64,000 bases of DNA from Taxillus chinensis (GCA_023512835.1 CM042084.1:44005609-44069608), one strand, 5' to 3'. Positions 11,141 to 23,200 are shown, counted from the stretch's first letter. Made by a program: numbers and translations. Notes: generated from the letters alone by a model not told the origin.

Positions 11141-14100
11141 ATTTAGTGCTGTCCCGGACAGGTTTCTTCCATTAATTAGCAACATTGAACAGTGGGGAGA
11201 TACATCAACGATGTCTGTAACAGAGGCTATTGGTCGTCTACGCATCTTTGAAGAGAATCAAAAAGGGCGTCACGATAATAGGAATGAGGGGGAGCAAGTA
11301 CTTCTTACACGAGCACAGTAGGAAACTTTATCTGGCACAAAAGGGAAGAGTAGTGAAGGGCCCAGCCATAAGTCAAGCTATGCTAACAGACCATATAGGA
11401 AATTTGATAAATCTAAGGTGAGATGTTACAACTGCTCTGATTATGGGCATTTTGCATCTGAATGCACTAAACCCAAGAAAGAAAGAGTTTTTATGGCAGA
11501 GAAAGGAGATGAAGAACCAGCGCTCTTGATGCTTGAAGGTTATGAGAACAATACTGGTAACGAGAAACAACTTCATAAGGTGGATAAACAAGCCAGCTGT
11601 GTTGACGCAACGAAGCAGGATGAAGGCAGCATCTGGTTTCTTGATTCGAGTGCTAGTAATCATATGACTGAGTGTAGAAATTCCCTGACGCATCTAGATA
11701 CATCTATTGGAGGAACTGTTCGATTTGGAGATGGCTCACAAGTTTCTATTGCTGGTCGGGGTACGAGATTATTCAAAGGCGGAATCGGAGAACATAAAGC
11801 GTTGACTGAAGTGTATTTTATTCCCCAACTAACAAGCAATATTATTAGCTTGGGACAACTTGAAGAATGGGGGTGTCAAATTAAAATTGCACAAGGATGC
11901 TTGCAAGTGTATGATTATTCGGGCCAATTACTTATTCAAGTCAAGAGAACAGTGAACAGACTGTATACTCTCAATTTGGTTCCTGTACAACCCATATCTC
12001 TACTGGCTTGTCTTAAGGATGCATCTTGGAGGTGGCATGCTCGTTATGGACATCCCGAACTTTCAAGCACCTGCACAAGTTAAGTCAAAACGGCCTTGTT
12101 AAAGGACTTCCATTAATTACTCATATCGAACAATCGTGTGAAGGATGTTTAGCCGGTAAACAACGACGCACTGCATTTCCACGAGAAACAACATTTAGAG
12201 CAAGTGTGGTGTTAGAATTAACTCATGGTGACTTGTGCGGACCAATCACACCCTCAACGCTAGCAGGTAACAAGTACTTCTTTCTGGTGGTTGACGATTT
12301 TAGTAGATAAATGTGGCTTTCTCTATTAAAATCCAAAGATCAAGCTTTCAAGAAATTATGTGAGATCAAGGCTGCAGCTGAAATGCAATCTGGTGTAAAG
12401 CTAAAAGCTTTTCGCATGGACCGTGGAGGTGAATTCACCTCTAATGAATTCATAGACTACTGCAAGCAAATGGGCATTAAAAGATATCTAACTGCTCCCT
12501 ATTCTCCTCAACAAAATGGTGTGGTTGAATGCAAAAATCAAACGGTTACAACAATGGCCAGAAGCATGATGAGAAGTATGAATATGCCGGCATATTTTTG
12601 GGGTGAAGCTGTCTCAACGGCAGTCTATATTTTGAATCGTTCACCAACCAAGAGTGTAACGGGAATGACGCCATATGAGGCCTGGCATAAGCGCAAACCA
12701 GCAGTGCAACATATGCGCACCTTTGGATGTTTAACACATGTGAAATCTGTAAAACCCCATGATAATAAATTTGCAGCACGTAGCTCCCAAATGGTTTTTA
12801 TTGGATATGAAGAAAATACAAAGGCTTATCGTATGTTTGATCCTACCACGAAGAAGGCATTCGTCACACGAGATGTTGTGTTTGAGGAGGACAAACCGTG
12901 GAATTGGGATTCTACTCAAAATGAAGAAAATCAAAGGGGCAAAGAGTTTCATGTTGCCTATAAAGATATACATAGCACAGATATATTGCAGAATAGAGAA
13001 ACTGATGTTATTCCACAACAAAGAGGCTTCCAGCTCCACGCAAGACCCTGTAAGAGATGCAAACAGTTCAGCAGAAGTCTCTCATGAACCTGCACCAACA
13101 AATCTGAAAACACCAGTTTTGGGAGACACATCCTCACCACATGAGATAGGTACAGCTTCTCCTTCAACACCAGTACGTTTTCGGAACTTAGACGATTTAT
13201 ATGATGCGACAGAACCAGTGCAATTAGATTTTTCTGGTTTCTGTTTATTGGGTATGGACGAACCAGCAAACTTTCAAGAGGCTGTGAGGGAAGAAAAATG
13301 GAGACAAGCCATGATCGAAGAAATGGATTCCATCTGCAGTAATCAAACGTGGAGTTTGGTTAATCCTCCAACTGGCCAGCAAGTCATTGGATTAAAGTGG
13401 GTCTATAAAGTAAAAAAGGACACGGATGGACAAGTGATGAAGCATAAGGCTCGCTTAGTAGCAAAAGGATATGTCCAAAAACATGGCATAGACTTTGAGG
13501 AGGTGTTTGCCCCAGTTGCAAGAATTGAGACAGTGAGATTATTTATTGCACTAGCAGCTCAAGAAGGGTGGTGGCTACATCACATGGATGTCAAGTCCGC
13601 ATTTTTAAATGGAGAATTAGAGGAAGACGTGTATGTACAGCAGCCACTGGGATTCGAAGCAAAGGGAAGTGAGCATAAGGTTCTCAAATTACATAAAGCA
13701 TTATACGGCTTAAAACAAGCCCCAAGAGCTTGGAACACCAAATTGGATGGTACGTTGACATCGTTTGGTTTTGAACGGAGCCCCTTTGAACATGCCGTGT
13801 ACAAGAGAAATAAAGGTAGTAATAAACTGCTTGTTGGAGTATATGTCGATGATTTAATTATCACTGGGAGTTGTCCTGACGAAATCGCATTTTTTAAACA
13901 TCAAATGAAGAGCAGTTTTCAGATGAGTGATTTGGGTCTATTGAGTTATTATATCGGCATTGAGGTTAGATAATCACCACAGGGTATTTCTATATGCCAA
14001 ACTGCTTTTGCAAAATGGATTCTACAAGAACATGGACTGTTGGACTGCAACGCTACCCAGACTCCCATGGAAACTCGTTTAAAGCTAAGCAAACATAGTT

Positions 14101-14804
14101 CCTCCGCTCCAGTTGACCAAACCATGTTTAGGGGTGTTGTTGGTAGTTTACGCTACCTCCTACATACTCGACCGGATTTGGCTTATGCAGTTGGAATTGT
14201 GAGTAGACATATGGAAGATCCAACAATAGATCATCTAGCTGCTGTAAAACAGGTCTTACGGTATATTAAAGGGACTATCAGTCTGGGCTGTTTCTATGAA
14301 AGAAAAAAGGACGAAGTCTTACAGTTGGTGGGTTACAGTGATAGTGATATGGCTGGTGATATTGATGATCGAAAAAGCACTATGGGCGTGGCATTTTTTC
14401 TGGGTTCAAGTCTGATCAGTTGGCAGTCAAGGAAGCAAACTGTGGTTGCTTTATCTTCTTGTGAGGCTGAATATATTACAGCGGCAACGGCAGCATGTCA
14501 AGGTATATGGTTAGGCTCACTACTGGCGGATCTCATGAGTCAAAAACCAGGCAAGATAAAGCTGTGTATAGACAATAAATCTGCTATTGCTCTATGCAAA
14601 AATCCAATTTTTCACGACCGAAGTAAACATATAGACACACGATATCATTTTATTCGGAGCTGTGTTGAAGATGGCAAGATTTTTGTTGAACATATCGGGA
14701 CCACAGACCAACTAGCTGATATCTTGACGAAGTCCCTGGGAAGGCTAAAGTTTTTAGCTATGCGTGAGAAGCTAGGAGTGAAGAACTGTGCGTGTCCCAA
14801 CTAG
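11141..14804 (+). pseudogene. Copia gag-pol polyprotein, multiply broken
   Basis: Gag C-terminus reads from about 11143, with a stop near 11320, and leads into CCHC knuckle CYNCSDYGHFASEC (11421-11462). The protease has WFLDSSASNHMT (about 11635), with DSSAS where DSGAS is usual. The integrase GHP...CEGCLAGKQ zinc finger is split by a frameshift near 12060. The core VVDDFSR runs into TAA at 12308, then resumes as DRGGEFTSNEF, TAPYSPQQNGVVEC. A second shift falls near 13020. RT reads [50 protein letters not shown] and [10 protein letters not shown], so YVDD is intact. A stop at 13971 splits RT from RNase H (YSDSDMAGD, QSRKQTVVALSSCEAEY, HIGTTDQLADILTKSLG). The protein ends at 14804. Confidence 0.92.
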
Positions 14805-14818
14805 CTTAGGGAAGTGAT

Positions 14819-15118
14819 TGTTAGAATAAGCTAGTTGTTATTTCCAGCTGACTTTTATTTTCCTTTGTTTTATTTTGGTTATTGCCTTCATAGGTCGTGT
14901 TATTCTAGGAGAGAATCGTTTTGTAATTTCGTTCTGTTTTGGTAGGTTAGTCTGTGGCACCAATTAAGTGTTAATTGGTATCACCATATTCCGTATGATT
15001 GTTTCCTAGTTCTTTATTACTGTTTTTGCTTATTTAAATGAAAAAACCAGAAAATGGTGCGTGGGTTGTGCACCGCCAATATTGTCTTTTCTCGTTTTGT
15101 ATCCTATTCTATCTGACA
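14819..15118 (+). repeat. 3' LTR of copia element (300 bp)
   Basis: It starts TGTTAGAATAAG just after a purine-rich tract (gggaagtgat) and probably ends at tattctatctgaca, the imperfect inverted counterpart of the start. It contains a TATA-like gcttatttaaatg at about 15029. With no 5' LTR in the window the right boundary is inferred from the terminal inverted motif alone. Confidence 0.65.
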
Positions 15119-16090
15119 CTAACCACACGATGGAAGGCGTTGTCTCTTTGCCAAAGTGCCTCTTTCCTTCTAGGCCACAAACTGGGGGTGTTTTCCTCCT
15201 TGAACCTCGGTCGATTGGTGTTGCGTACCAGGAATCCTTCTTCTCGCCTTGCTCCACTCTCTCCTTCCTCAGTCCGCCAAAGTCATGATCTTGAGAGAGA
15301 AGGGCGGGGGTCTTCGTGAGGAGTGATTGACGAACTAAGTGACCAGGTGGATGATACTCCGCAATGATCGGCAGAAGGGTTTACGGCCAACGGGAGAGGG
15401 GCTCTCTGTGTTCGGCGGTGGAGGAAGAAATTAAAAGATGTTTTCTTTTGGTTGATTTTCGAAATTGGAGAGAGAGAACCCCCCGTGCAATAGATGTTTT
15501 TAGGGTTTGGGGGTCGATTTAGGATGGCGAGAACACGGGTTGATGATGGGTTTGGTGTGCTCCATCATTTGGCTCGGCTGGGGTGCTTTGGCTCGGGTAG
15601 AATAGGACATGGGCGAGGCGTGGCGTCGCTGACAGGCATGGCCGGTCGTGGTGGTCCTCTGGTGCTGTGGCCGGGCGTGAGGGAGGAGAAGGACGAAGCC
15701 TGCGTCGCTGAACCTGCGCTGTGCGTCGTGTGAGAGAGACGGGAGAGAGATGAGAGAGGTGAGAGTTACTTGATTTTTTTTTATTTTATTGCTTTGTTTT
15801 ATTTCTAAACTAATGAAGGTGGGCTCGTTAAGCGGGAAAGAAAAAAAATGACCGTTTCAAAATTTTGAATTGAATATTATTTTAACGGATATTTTTAAGT
15901 TTTAGGCGCAACTCATATTAAAAAAAAGCATAAAAAAATTATTTTTGAATTCGGCATGTTACAATGAGCGACCTCACGCCATTTTTATTTGAAAATAAAC
16001 TCTTTTTTATGTCATTGTGCATCTTGTAACCACCTTATTACAGGAAAATATATGTATTTTTGATTTTTTTTAGAAATGCTCCGGAAGTAA

Positions 16091-16137
<47 letters not shown>

Positions 16138-16660
16138 AAATTCTAATAACGATAAGTAGAGTAAGAAAATGAGATTCGTGACTTGATCCGGAGTGTGGTT
16201 TTAAAAGTTAATTATCGTTTGATCATTATTAGTAGTCCGAATACGGTTTTGATCATAACTTCATCGTTTGAACTTGAATTTGAACACGATCGAAGGCGTC
16301 GATCCTCAAATTTGATTATTTATCACCTGTGACTAGATTTTTGGCGTTTAAAAACCTTTTTAAAAAAGCCATTAAAATACACCTTCGAATCGACGGTCAT
16401 ATATCTTTATTTATTCTTGAATAACAAATAGAAATGAAATTTAAAGCAAAAAATGAATGTATATGTCTAAGATAAAATAGGATCCAACAAAACTAATGGC
16501 GGATCTAGAGCATCAAAAACATCAAATGTATTGCTCAATTGCCGGGAAAAAAAACAGTAAAGTAAAAATGAATATAAAACAAACCTCAAATGTTTGATGA
16601 TCGTATACTTGTATGCAAAAAATCACAACTCGATATTAACATATAGATATCCATCTACAA
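15119..16660. other. Unassigned, with GC-rich patch and (TA)n
   Basis: The first ~630 bases are GC-rich with short open frames on both strands and CT/GA-rich bits (15260-15760). They look like a gene leader or LTR fragment, but no protein motif is recognisable. The rest is AT-rich noncoding DNA with a (TA)n tract at 16088-16135. Confidence 0.5.
16088..16135. repeat. (TA)n microsatellite
   Basis: About 23 uninterrupted TA units, preceded by an imperfect TA/AT stretch. Confidence 0.95.
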
Positions 16661-16689
16661 CGTTAATGCAGCAAGTAAAGATGACAAAC

Positions 16690-16821
16690 CTTGGCAGTAT
16701 GATCATCAGAACCAGTGATCAAATAAGGTTTGTCACTGCCAGTGAAATAATCAACACCGTTCACCCCTTTCAAATGAGCATCAAGCGTAAAGTTTGGGTC
16801 AGCTGAACCAAGATTCCAGAT
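16690..16821 (-). pseudogene. Single exon of coatomer beta' subunit (COPB2 WD40 exon)
   Basis: The 132-bp exon encodes 44 residues. It begins IWNLGSADPNFTLDAH and ends YLITGSDDHTAK, the WD40-repeat segment of plant coatomer beta' (COPI coat, Golgi vesicle traffic). On the minus strand it is preceded by a splice acceptor (ttttgcag) and followed by a donor (AAG|gtttgt). No neighbouring COPB2 exon is seen in the adjacent kilobases. It is therefore an isolated exon, intact in frame, with small substitutions (for example VNGVDYF where plant copies usually read VNCVDYF). It could be a captured fragment or what remains of a disrupted gene copy. Confidence 0.82.
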
Positions 16822-16962
16822 CTGCAAAATGATACAGTAAAGCATCAAGTGAAAATAAGTGATTTTTATTTCATAAAATTTTACAAGCAGAGGACAGAAG
16901 CTATGTTGCAATTTGCAAAAGCTTTGAGCTGTCATATTCATCCTTAAAGGTGGGAAATTGTA

Positions 16963-16989
16963 AATAATAATAATAATAATAATAATAAA
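16963..16989. repeat. (AAT)n microsatellite
   Basis: About nine ATA/AAT trinucleotide units in noncoding sequence between the COPB2 exon and the CCT-like fragment. Confidence 0.9.
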
Positions 16990-17012
16990 AGCCGAATCCA
17001 AATGGAAATGTC

Positions 17013-17277
17013 TGGGATAGCACTTGTGGGTTTTCTTCTTTTCCTTGTAGTGCATGATAGCACTACTCCGGATAGATGATGGCAAGGAACTCTCAGAGCA
17101 CGGAGAGGTTCTCCCATCAGAAGCATTGAAGAGGCCCACAATTTTGATAATCTCCCTGGTAAGGCCAGAAAATGACAGGGAAGTCAGAGTTGGCCTTGAC
17201 GTAAAACAATGGGTCGGCCCAGTTTTTGAGCGCATCACAGAATCAACCGAAGCTCTATTGGTGCACGTTGGCTGCAT
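17013..17277 (-). pseudogene. Possible CCT-domain gene exon fragment
   Basis: A minus-strand frame of ~85 codons is Ser/Thr-rich, with GLFNASDGRTSPCSESSLPS and then SSAIMHYKEKKKTHK. The Tyr-Lys-Glu-Lys-Lys-Lys-Thr run preceded by a Ser-rich stretch resembles the entry to the CCT motif of CONSTANS-like/CMF proteins, where R-Y-K-E-K-R-K-T-R-K is usual. A possible donor (CACAA|gtgcta) follows. A plus-strand frame is also open across 17054-17320 with a plausible acceptor (ttccttgtag), so the coding strand is not certain. Treat the assignment as tentative. Confidence 0.35.
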
Positions 17278-17648
17278 TGATTTTACTAGTTCGCCTGATG
17301 CATCCTGGCATAATCATTAAAATTTTAAATTTTGAAAAATGTCATGACTGGCAGTTTCATAAATTCTTTAAAAAAGGGAAAATTTTGATGAATACACGCA
17401 AGTGTAACACAACATAAGAAAAATAAACCAATCATAATAGATACTCAATAAATACTTTCACATATGTTGTACCCAGCTTGTATGACCTCTGTTTTTCATT
17501 ACATTTTCTTAATTTCAATTAAGAAAGTACTAAACCAAATGCATGCAACAAAAATTCAACTAAAGATCTATTGGGGCAAAAGTGCAAGAGTGCCAAAGTT
17601 GTATGCATATTATGATAAAAAATTTGCATTGTAATGATTAGTAAATAA

Positions 17649-17746
17649 GAGAGCAGGCAAGCCGTAAAACTTCCCGGACTTTCCAAACTCACCGTCACTT
17701 GGCTTGGGAAGACCAGTGAGGATTCCTTTGAAGGCATGTTAAGAAG
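17649..17746 (-). pseudogene. Aconitase N-terminal fragment
   Basis: The minus strand reads AS, a stop codon, then HAFKGILTGLPKPSDGEFGK, then SGKFYGLPAL. This is the start of plant aconitate hydratase (usual pattern ASEHPFKGIL...GEFGKFYSLPALND). The Glu codon after Ala-Ser has become TAA. Three residues (SGK) are inserted before FY, and the ATG position is lost. After LPAL the similarity stops. The remaining ~860 residues, including all Fe-S ligands, are absent, so this is a non-functional relic. Confidence 0.75.
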
Positions 17747-17749
17747 CTG

Positions 17750-19130
17750 AGTCCAACACACGCACACACATAAAATATAGGAAAATATAAAATAATAATT
17801 AATACGACTAATAATAATAATTAAAAAAACAGGAGATAGAAGTTAATTGGAGCGCAAAAACATACCCGTATTACAGCCATTACGGTTATGTTTAATTGGC
17901 CTGAAATGATCATACACGGGCATGATAAGACCATTTGTTAATGCATCTTATTAGGGTCTAAATTGGTTTGAGCCAATGAGCAAAAATTATGTAGTCGGAT
18001 TGCTGGAGTGCTAATTTTCAGATGCTTTATTACCATTTTTCCCTTTAAAAATTGAAAATTACATCCATTCGATTTTTTATAAAAGGATCTACACAGGACT
18101 TAAATTGGGTCATTGAGATGTTATTGTAGAATTGTAAACAAGCAAGTTAAAGCATTTAACTTTAGTGAATTTCAGTTGACGTCAAACAAACAAAGGTAAT
18201 CTAAGTCAACATATGGACAGGACGGGATAATTATGTATTGCATACAACCATGAATTCTCAGAAATTATAGTAACAACTAAATCCACTGACAGCAACATGC
18301 CTCTAAAATTGGATATGGACCAAAAACAAATTACTTTTTTATTTTTATTTTTGATAAGTAAAAACAAAGTATAAACCAAGTAATTAAAGTTAGAGAATCA
18401 AGGAAAAGCAAAGTGAAAATTGAGTCCAAGCTTTTTCCCACTAGACAATAACAGTGATTCCACTTCATATATGTTCTTGGTTTGCTTAAGAAAGTATATG
18501 TCATTAGAAATGACAAAGTAGAGAGCCTCTAAAATAAGCACAAACACCTCATTTAAAAAAAAAAAACAACCAAATCCATACGAAGAAAAATATAAAATTA
18601 AAACTATATTGTAATTGTTGACTTGTTGTATTTTTCTAAACAATTAGACTACAAATCAGAAGCATCAAAGTGAATGCATAAACTCTCCTATCCAAGAAAA
18701 ACAGAGTAAGTTAGCAAAAGAAAAAAGGGCCTTCAAAAAAAAAAAGGATGAATGAAGTGCCTTTTTAAAAAATGGATGAATGAAATGAGTTAGTATCTTA
18801 AAAATAAAAAATAAAATAAGAACTAAATCAATATTTAGCAAGTGATTGAGAATTGAGAGAGCATACTGCACTGGAAATTCAATAATGGAGATGGCAAGAG
18901 TAGGTAAGGTACGTTCTTACAAAGGTTTAAAAAAAAAAACAAAAAACAAAAAAACCCTGTCCTCCCATGCGTGCAAGCCAGCCCGCTGAACCAGAGCTTG
19001 CTGATCAGTGATGGTAATGGTGCACATGGCCGGCTGGGGTGGGAGTGGGAGATGCTGCTCCACGACATACCTCACCTTGCCCTCCTCCCCGTACCTTGCT
19101 GCTCCAAGCAAGTTAAAACCAGCAGAGTAG
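17750..19130. other. AT-rich noncoding stretch
   Basis: AT-rich DNA with A-rich runs (18560, 18740, 18930) and no recognisable gene. A minus-strand open frame from the S28-like start at 19204 continues to about 18920 through GAARYGEEGKVRYVVEQHLP, which I cannot assign. Confidence 0.5.
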
Positions 19131-19139
19131 TGGTGTATG

Positions 19140-19466
19140 TCCTCCACGAACCTCCCTAGGAACGTATCAGCCCCATGCTTTGGATCGTCAATTGCCTTGC
19201 ACATGTTTTCTTAACCAATCAATTTGTTTTCATTTTTAATTTGTTTGCGTATGCAACGTTGTTAACGTGTTGTACATGAACTTCTAACAAATCTCTATCC
19301 AGCTTGAGCAATATTTACGTACTAAAAATAGCTTGAATGATTTCTATAATACAGACATAGGAAAATATTTACTTCCTTCGCAGAATAAGCCGGCATGGGT
19401 TTCATGAAATTTGTGGGAGTTGGATAATCTGTCATGGCCGCATTATACAACCCCAAGGTAATCCAA
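19140..19466 (-). pseudogene. S28 Pro-X carboxypeptidase, downstream exons
   Basis: Two pieces belong to the same family as 23201-24190. Exon 19466-19373 encodes LYNAAMTDYPTPTNFMKPMP and ends AYSAKE at a donor (GAA|gtaaat). The next piece starts at 19204 with MCKAIDDPKHGADTF, the sequence that normally follows PAYPVKE in this family. After GADTF the expected YYN-Y-T-G/Cys segment is replaced by unrelated residues. The catalytic Asp and His exons are not found downstream. The gap to the upstream exons (19467-23200) is filled by transposons. Confidence 0.7.
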
Positions 19467-19890
19467 CTCACCACAGTGTCTCCATCAATGCCATTGTTGC
19501 GTGAGATTATTATCCATATCTCATTTAAACGTTAAATTTAAAAAATTAAGAAAAATGTCATAATATATCGAGAGATGTCCATCGATAAAACTGACATATG
19601 AGTATAATATTAACCGCACTACACACTTGCATATTCCAAATACTTTACCCAAATTTTCTGGTCCTCCCTTCTGCTTTACTATATCTCAGTTCCCACTTCC
19701 CATGCTCCTTTAATTTTTATCACATTATAGCAGTTCTTGCTCTCTCCTTGCATTTGCCATAAAAATATATCATTATTATTATTGAGGCATGAAATAAATT
19801 TTTAGCTTGACAATCTTTTCCAATTAGGGCTACAAACAAATCAAACCGAGTCAAGTAGTAAGATGTTCGAACGTGTTCATTATTATTTAT

Positions 19891-20390
19891 TAGGGTTGAG
19901 CAGAAAAACTGACAAACCGATCGATTTAACTTAATAAAACGATCGACCAAAAATTAAATAAAACAAAAATCAAATAAACCAATTAGATAAATAGTGCAAT
20001 CCACCAAACTGACCGATGAATACTTTTGGATGATAAATTTTCTTTGACACGGTAAGAAATATAAAAATTTTATGAATTAAAAGTGAAAGTTTATTGATTG
20101 CGGACTTCATAGGTTTAATCCAAAGGTATTTTTGATAACGATAATTTATTTGATTTTGTTTGTTGAGATTAAATATTAGATTACGTATTCTAGTTTGTGT
20201 TAATTTTGTGAATTTAAGGAGAGAAATTGACGATGCTAGGGTTGAGCAGGAAAACTGCTAACTCGATTTGACCCGAAAACCAAATAAACCGATTTGGGTG
20301 GATTAAACAATTCTATCGACCGAAAACTGAAAATTCAGTTTAGCAAAGAAAGTGATGTAACCCGCTCAAACCGATCGACGATCACTCCTA
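19891..20390. mobile_element. 500-bp hAT-like MITE
   Basis: It starts TAGGGTTGAGC and ends GATCACTCCTA; the inverted ends match at 8 of 11 positions. Flanking 8-bp copies ttatttat (19883-19890) and ctatttat (20391-20398) differ at one base, the TSD length of hAT elements. The interior repeats the start word tagggttgagcagg at about 20238 and has many aaaccga/accgat words. Noncoding. Confidence 0.65.
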
Positions 20391-20419
20391 CTATTTATTA
20401 ACGAACCGAACTGAACACG

Positions 20420-21392
20420 TGTAACGACTCGTACTTAGGTGACGTGTTTAGGTATAATGACTATTAAAATATTCGGAGTTGTTGGCATGTGTTATTCCTA
20501 TTATAATTATTTTGATATTTTTTTTAGGTTTATAATTAATATGCCATTAATACATTATTTACTCATATCAATTATTATTATTAATTCTTATGATTATTAC
20601 TATTATTAATATTATAAATCCATTAATATATAATTTTGTATGGGTATAAATAGAGGGAAACTTAGGGTAAACCCTACATTCGTCCCTACATTCGTTGTGC
20701 GCAGTCTAGGGAAAACAGTATATTGCAGCCACCGTGTTCTTGACCTTCCGAGCTTGAATCCAGGTAGGTGATTTTAGATGATTGATTCCTGATTATTGGT
20801 TTTTAATTATCGATGTTACTGCTCTATGAACGCGGATTGTAAAGTTATTGGGTAGAATCAGATCGCTTTTGATAAATATAAATATATATATATATATATG
20901 TAAATATATGTCGATCGTAGCTGGTCGGCATGGCGCCGTCGGGTTGGACGAAGCCGGTGGCTTCCTGTGCACGCGCCACGGAGGGGGAAGGGAAGACGAT
21001 GGCGCTGTGGTTCGTGGAGTGACGCTTAACCGCCGTTGGCATGGGAAGACCGGGCAAGGGGCGGCGGCGTCTTGGGCGATCGCACGTCTTGCGCTGGAGA
21101 GGGAGACGGAGGGCTGAGGCGGCGGCGTCGTCAGGCTGTCGCGCGTCTGCGGGCCAACGAGGGGAAGAGGGAGACGGGGGCGACGGCCTTGCCGCCCCTG
21201 GCCTGGTGTGCGCCGCGCCTGCGCGTTGGCGATCGGGAGACGAGAGACGGGGCAGCGTCTTGTCGCCCCGTGCGTCAACGCTGCCTTCTAACGGGCTGGT
21301 GTGTGTGGGCCGGTCCAATATGGCCGGTCAACCCTAAATTGTAATAATATATATATAAATATATATGTATATATATAAATATAAATAGCTAA

Positions 21393-21427
<35 letters not shown>

Positions 21428-22496
21428 CATATGTATTAGGCAATTTATGGTTCCTAATTTTATGTGGTTATTTAGTCCTAAATTTCCGATTTGTAATTGA
21501 ACATTTATGGTATCGGTTCATGTGCACTAAATAACAAGCCGTTATTTATGATTTTGAATTTTAACACTGGTTTAATCTTAACTGTTAGTGGACTATTGGA
21601 TGAACATATCCATTCACGTATATAAATAACCTTTGGGGTTTGTTCTTGTTGGATTGGTGATCTCGCATGTTACGTGATGTTTGACATATCTTGGAGATAT
21701 CTTGTTTCCTAATAACGTGTAGATTGGGTGGCGAAGCTGGTTGGGTCAACCAAGGGTCCCACATAGGGTCGGGCAAGAGGCCGCAGGTCCCCATGTGGTC
21801 GGTTAACCCAGGTCCCATATGTGGCGGGTTGGCGATGGGGTACCGAGGGTCCCACATATGGCAACGGCAGTGGTAGTGAAATTCCGAGTATGTGGGCGGG
21901 AATTTCTTAGATGATTGTTTTACCGACAAGCTTTACATGATGTGGGATTAGTTGAAATGGCTTTTTCTGTAATTGGTTAGTATTTATTTGTATTGAGATG
22001 TGACACTACACTGGCACAAGCATACACCGACCATGTAGACATAGGATTTCACCTTATAGGACGGTGGGGAGATGGAGATCACCTACTGGGCTTCGTGCTC
22101 ACCCTACTTTGTCTTTCTTTTCTACAGGTTATAGGGAGTAGCTGGTGTAGCCATAGCAGACCAGGTTGGGACATCATTAGGATTATTTTTTTTTACGAAC
22201 TTGGTTTCTATCTATTTATTTTATTTCCGGACTTGGGTCCGTGACAGTTGTATAAACTTAGATAACTGGACCTTGCTACTTTGTGTTTATGGTGTTGACT
22301 TAATTCCGTAATATTGATTGCACTGATATAAACATTGGTTGATTGCATGTTGTGTTTGGATCATCGGTCAGTACAATGCTACCCCCGTTGTGGTATTGTA
22401 CAGGGTTGAATCAGTCACAAACCCCTCGACCCCTGGAGGGCATGAGGGGCGTCGCATTCCTGATTCTGTGAGTGCTCAGAATTTGGGGGCGTGACA
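20420..22496 (+). repeat. Solo LTR (2077 bp), TSD ACACG
   Basis: It starts TGTAACGACTCG, ends GGGGGCGTGACA, and is flanked by perfect 5-bp repeats ACACG (20415-20419 and 22497-22501). The termini match the chromovirus-type LTR family. A TATA box (tataaatag) lies near 20644. A GC-rich block (20930-21330) opens frames on both strands but has no recognisable domain. (TA)n tracts flank that block. The internal region was lost by LTR-LTR recombination. Confidence 0.9.
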
Positions 22497-23200
22497 ACAC
22501 GAGCCTTAAACTGTAATGTTCACAAATCGGTTACGAACGTTACTATATTGTTGACGAACATTCACGAACATGTGTTCACAAATTTGTTCATGAACGTTTA
22601 TGAACACAATTATAAAATCATAAAAATATGCAAAAAGAATTTACACAGTAAACTTATTCGAAAAAGTATAATTAATTAACTGTTATCTTGTGTTATCTTT
22701 GTTTAATATATTTAAACAATTATTATATATAATTCACGAAAATATTATAATAATAATAAAATAAATAAATAAAAATAGCATATATTTTTTTATTTAATAA
22801 TAATATAAAATTATATGTTTATTAAATTATATTTAATAAAAATACATTTATATTTAATAAAATAACTTTTATACGTATTAATTGATTTATTAATTTCACA
22901 CTCACAAATAATTTTTACGAATACAAATAATATTCATAAAATGTTCGTAAACACTTGTTCATGAATGTTTACGAATATATTCACGAATATAACAATAATG
23001 TTCATGAATTATTCGTGTATGACACTATTTCTTAGCGAATAAACATAAATAATCTTTTATTGAATCAAACACGATATTATTCATGAACATTTGATTCATT
23101 TATGGCCAGTCCCAGTCTATTTAAAGAATTGAAGTTTTTAACAAAGAATCGATCATGTATAGAAAATGAAATAACAGGTGTTGCTTGGCAAGAAACAAAC

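Larger units (their letters stand above)
11141..15118 (+). mobile_element. 5'-truncated Ty1-copia retrotransposon
   Basis: The domain order gag-protease-integrase-RT-RNase H is the copia order, followed by a 300-bp 3' LTR. No 5' LTR or PBS is present; the element begins inside gag, abutting the chromovirus LTR. Because its left end is a truncation I cannot tell whether it entered there or was joined by a later deletion. The short LTR and RT/RNase H residues suggest an Ale/Retrofit- or Ivana-type lineage, but I would not insist. Confidence 0.88.
19828..23115. mobile_element. hAT-like element in S28 intron, hosting two insertions
   Basis: Outer left end tagggctacaaacaaatcaaa and outer right end gattcatttatggccagtcc are imperfect inverted relatives. 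The interior (22500-23100) is full of alternating ttcacgaac/gttcatgaa words. Removing the MITE at 19891-20390 and the solo LTR at 20420-22496 leaves ~0.7 kb. No transposase is present. Ends and class are tentative. Confidence 0.4.

Noticed and set aside
12546..13864. Minus-strand open frames across the copia element
   Set aside because: Antisense of integrase and RT, with no motif of their own.
15494..15733. 79-codon frame in the GC-rich patch after the copia LTR
   Set aside because: No recognisable domain or conserved motif, and alternative frames are equally open; kept only as an unassigned region.
20793..21344. Overlapping Arg/Ala-rich open frames on both strands
   Set aside because: They lie inside a solo LTR's GC-rich block, overlap in several frames and show no domain; composition explains them.
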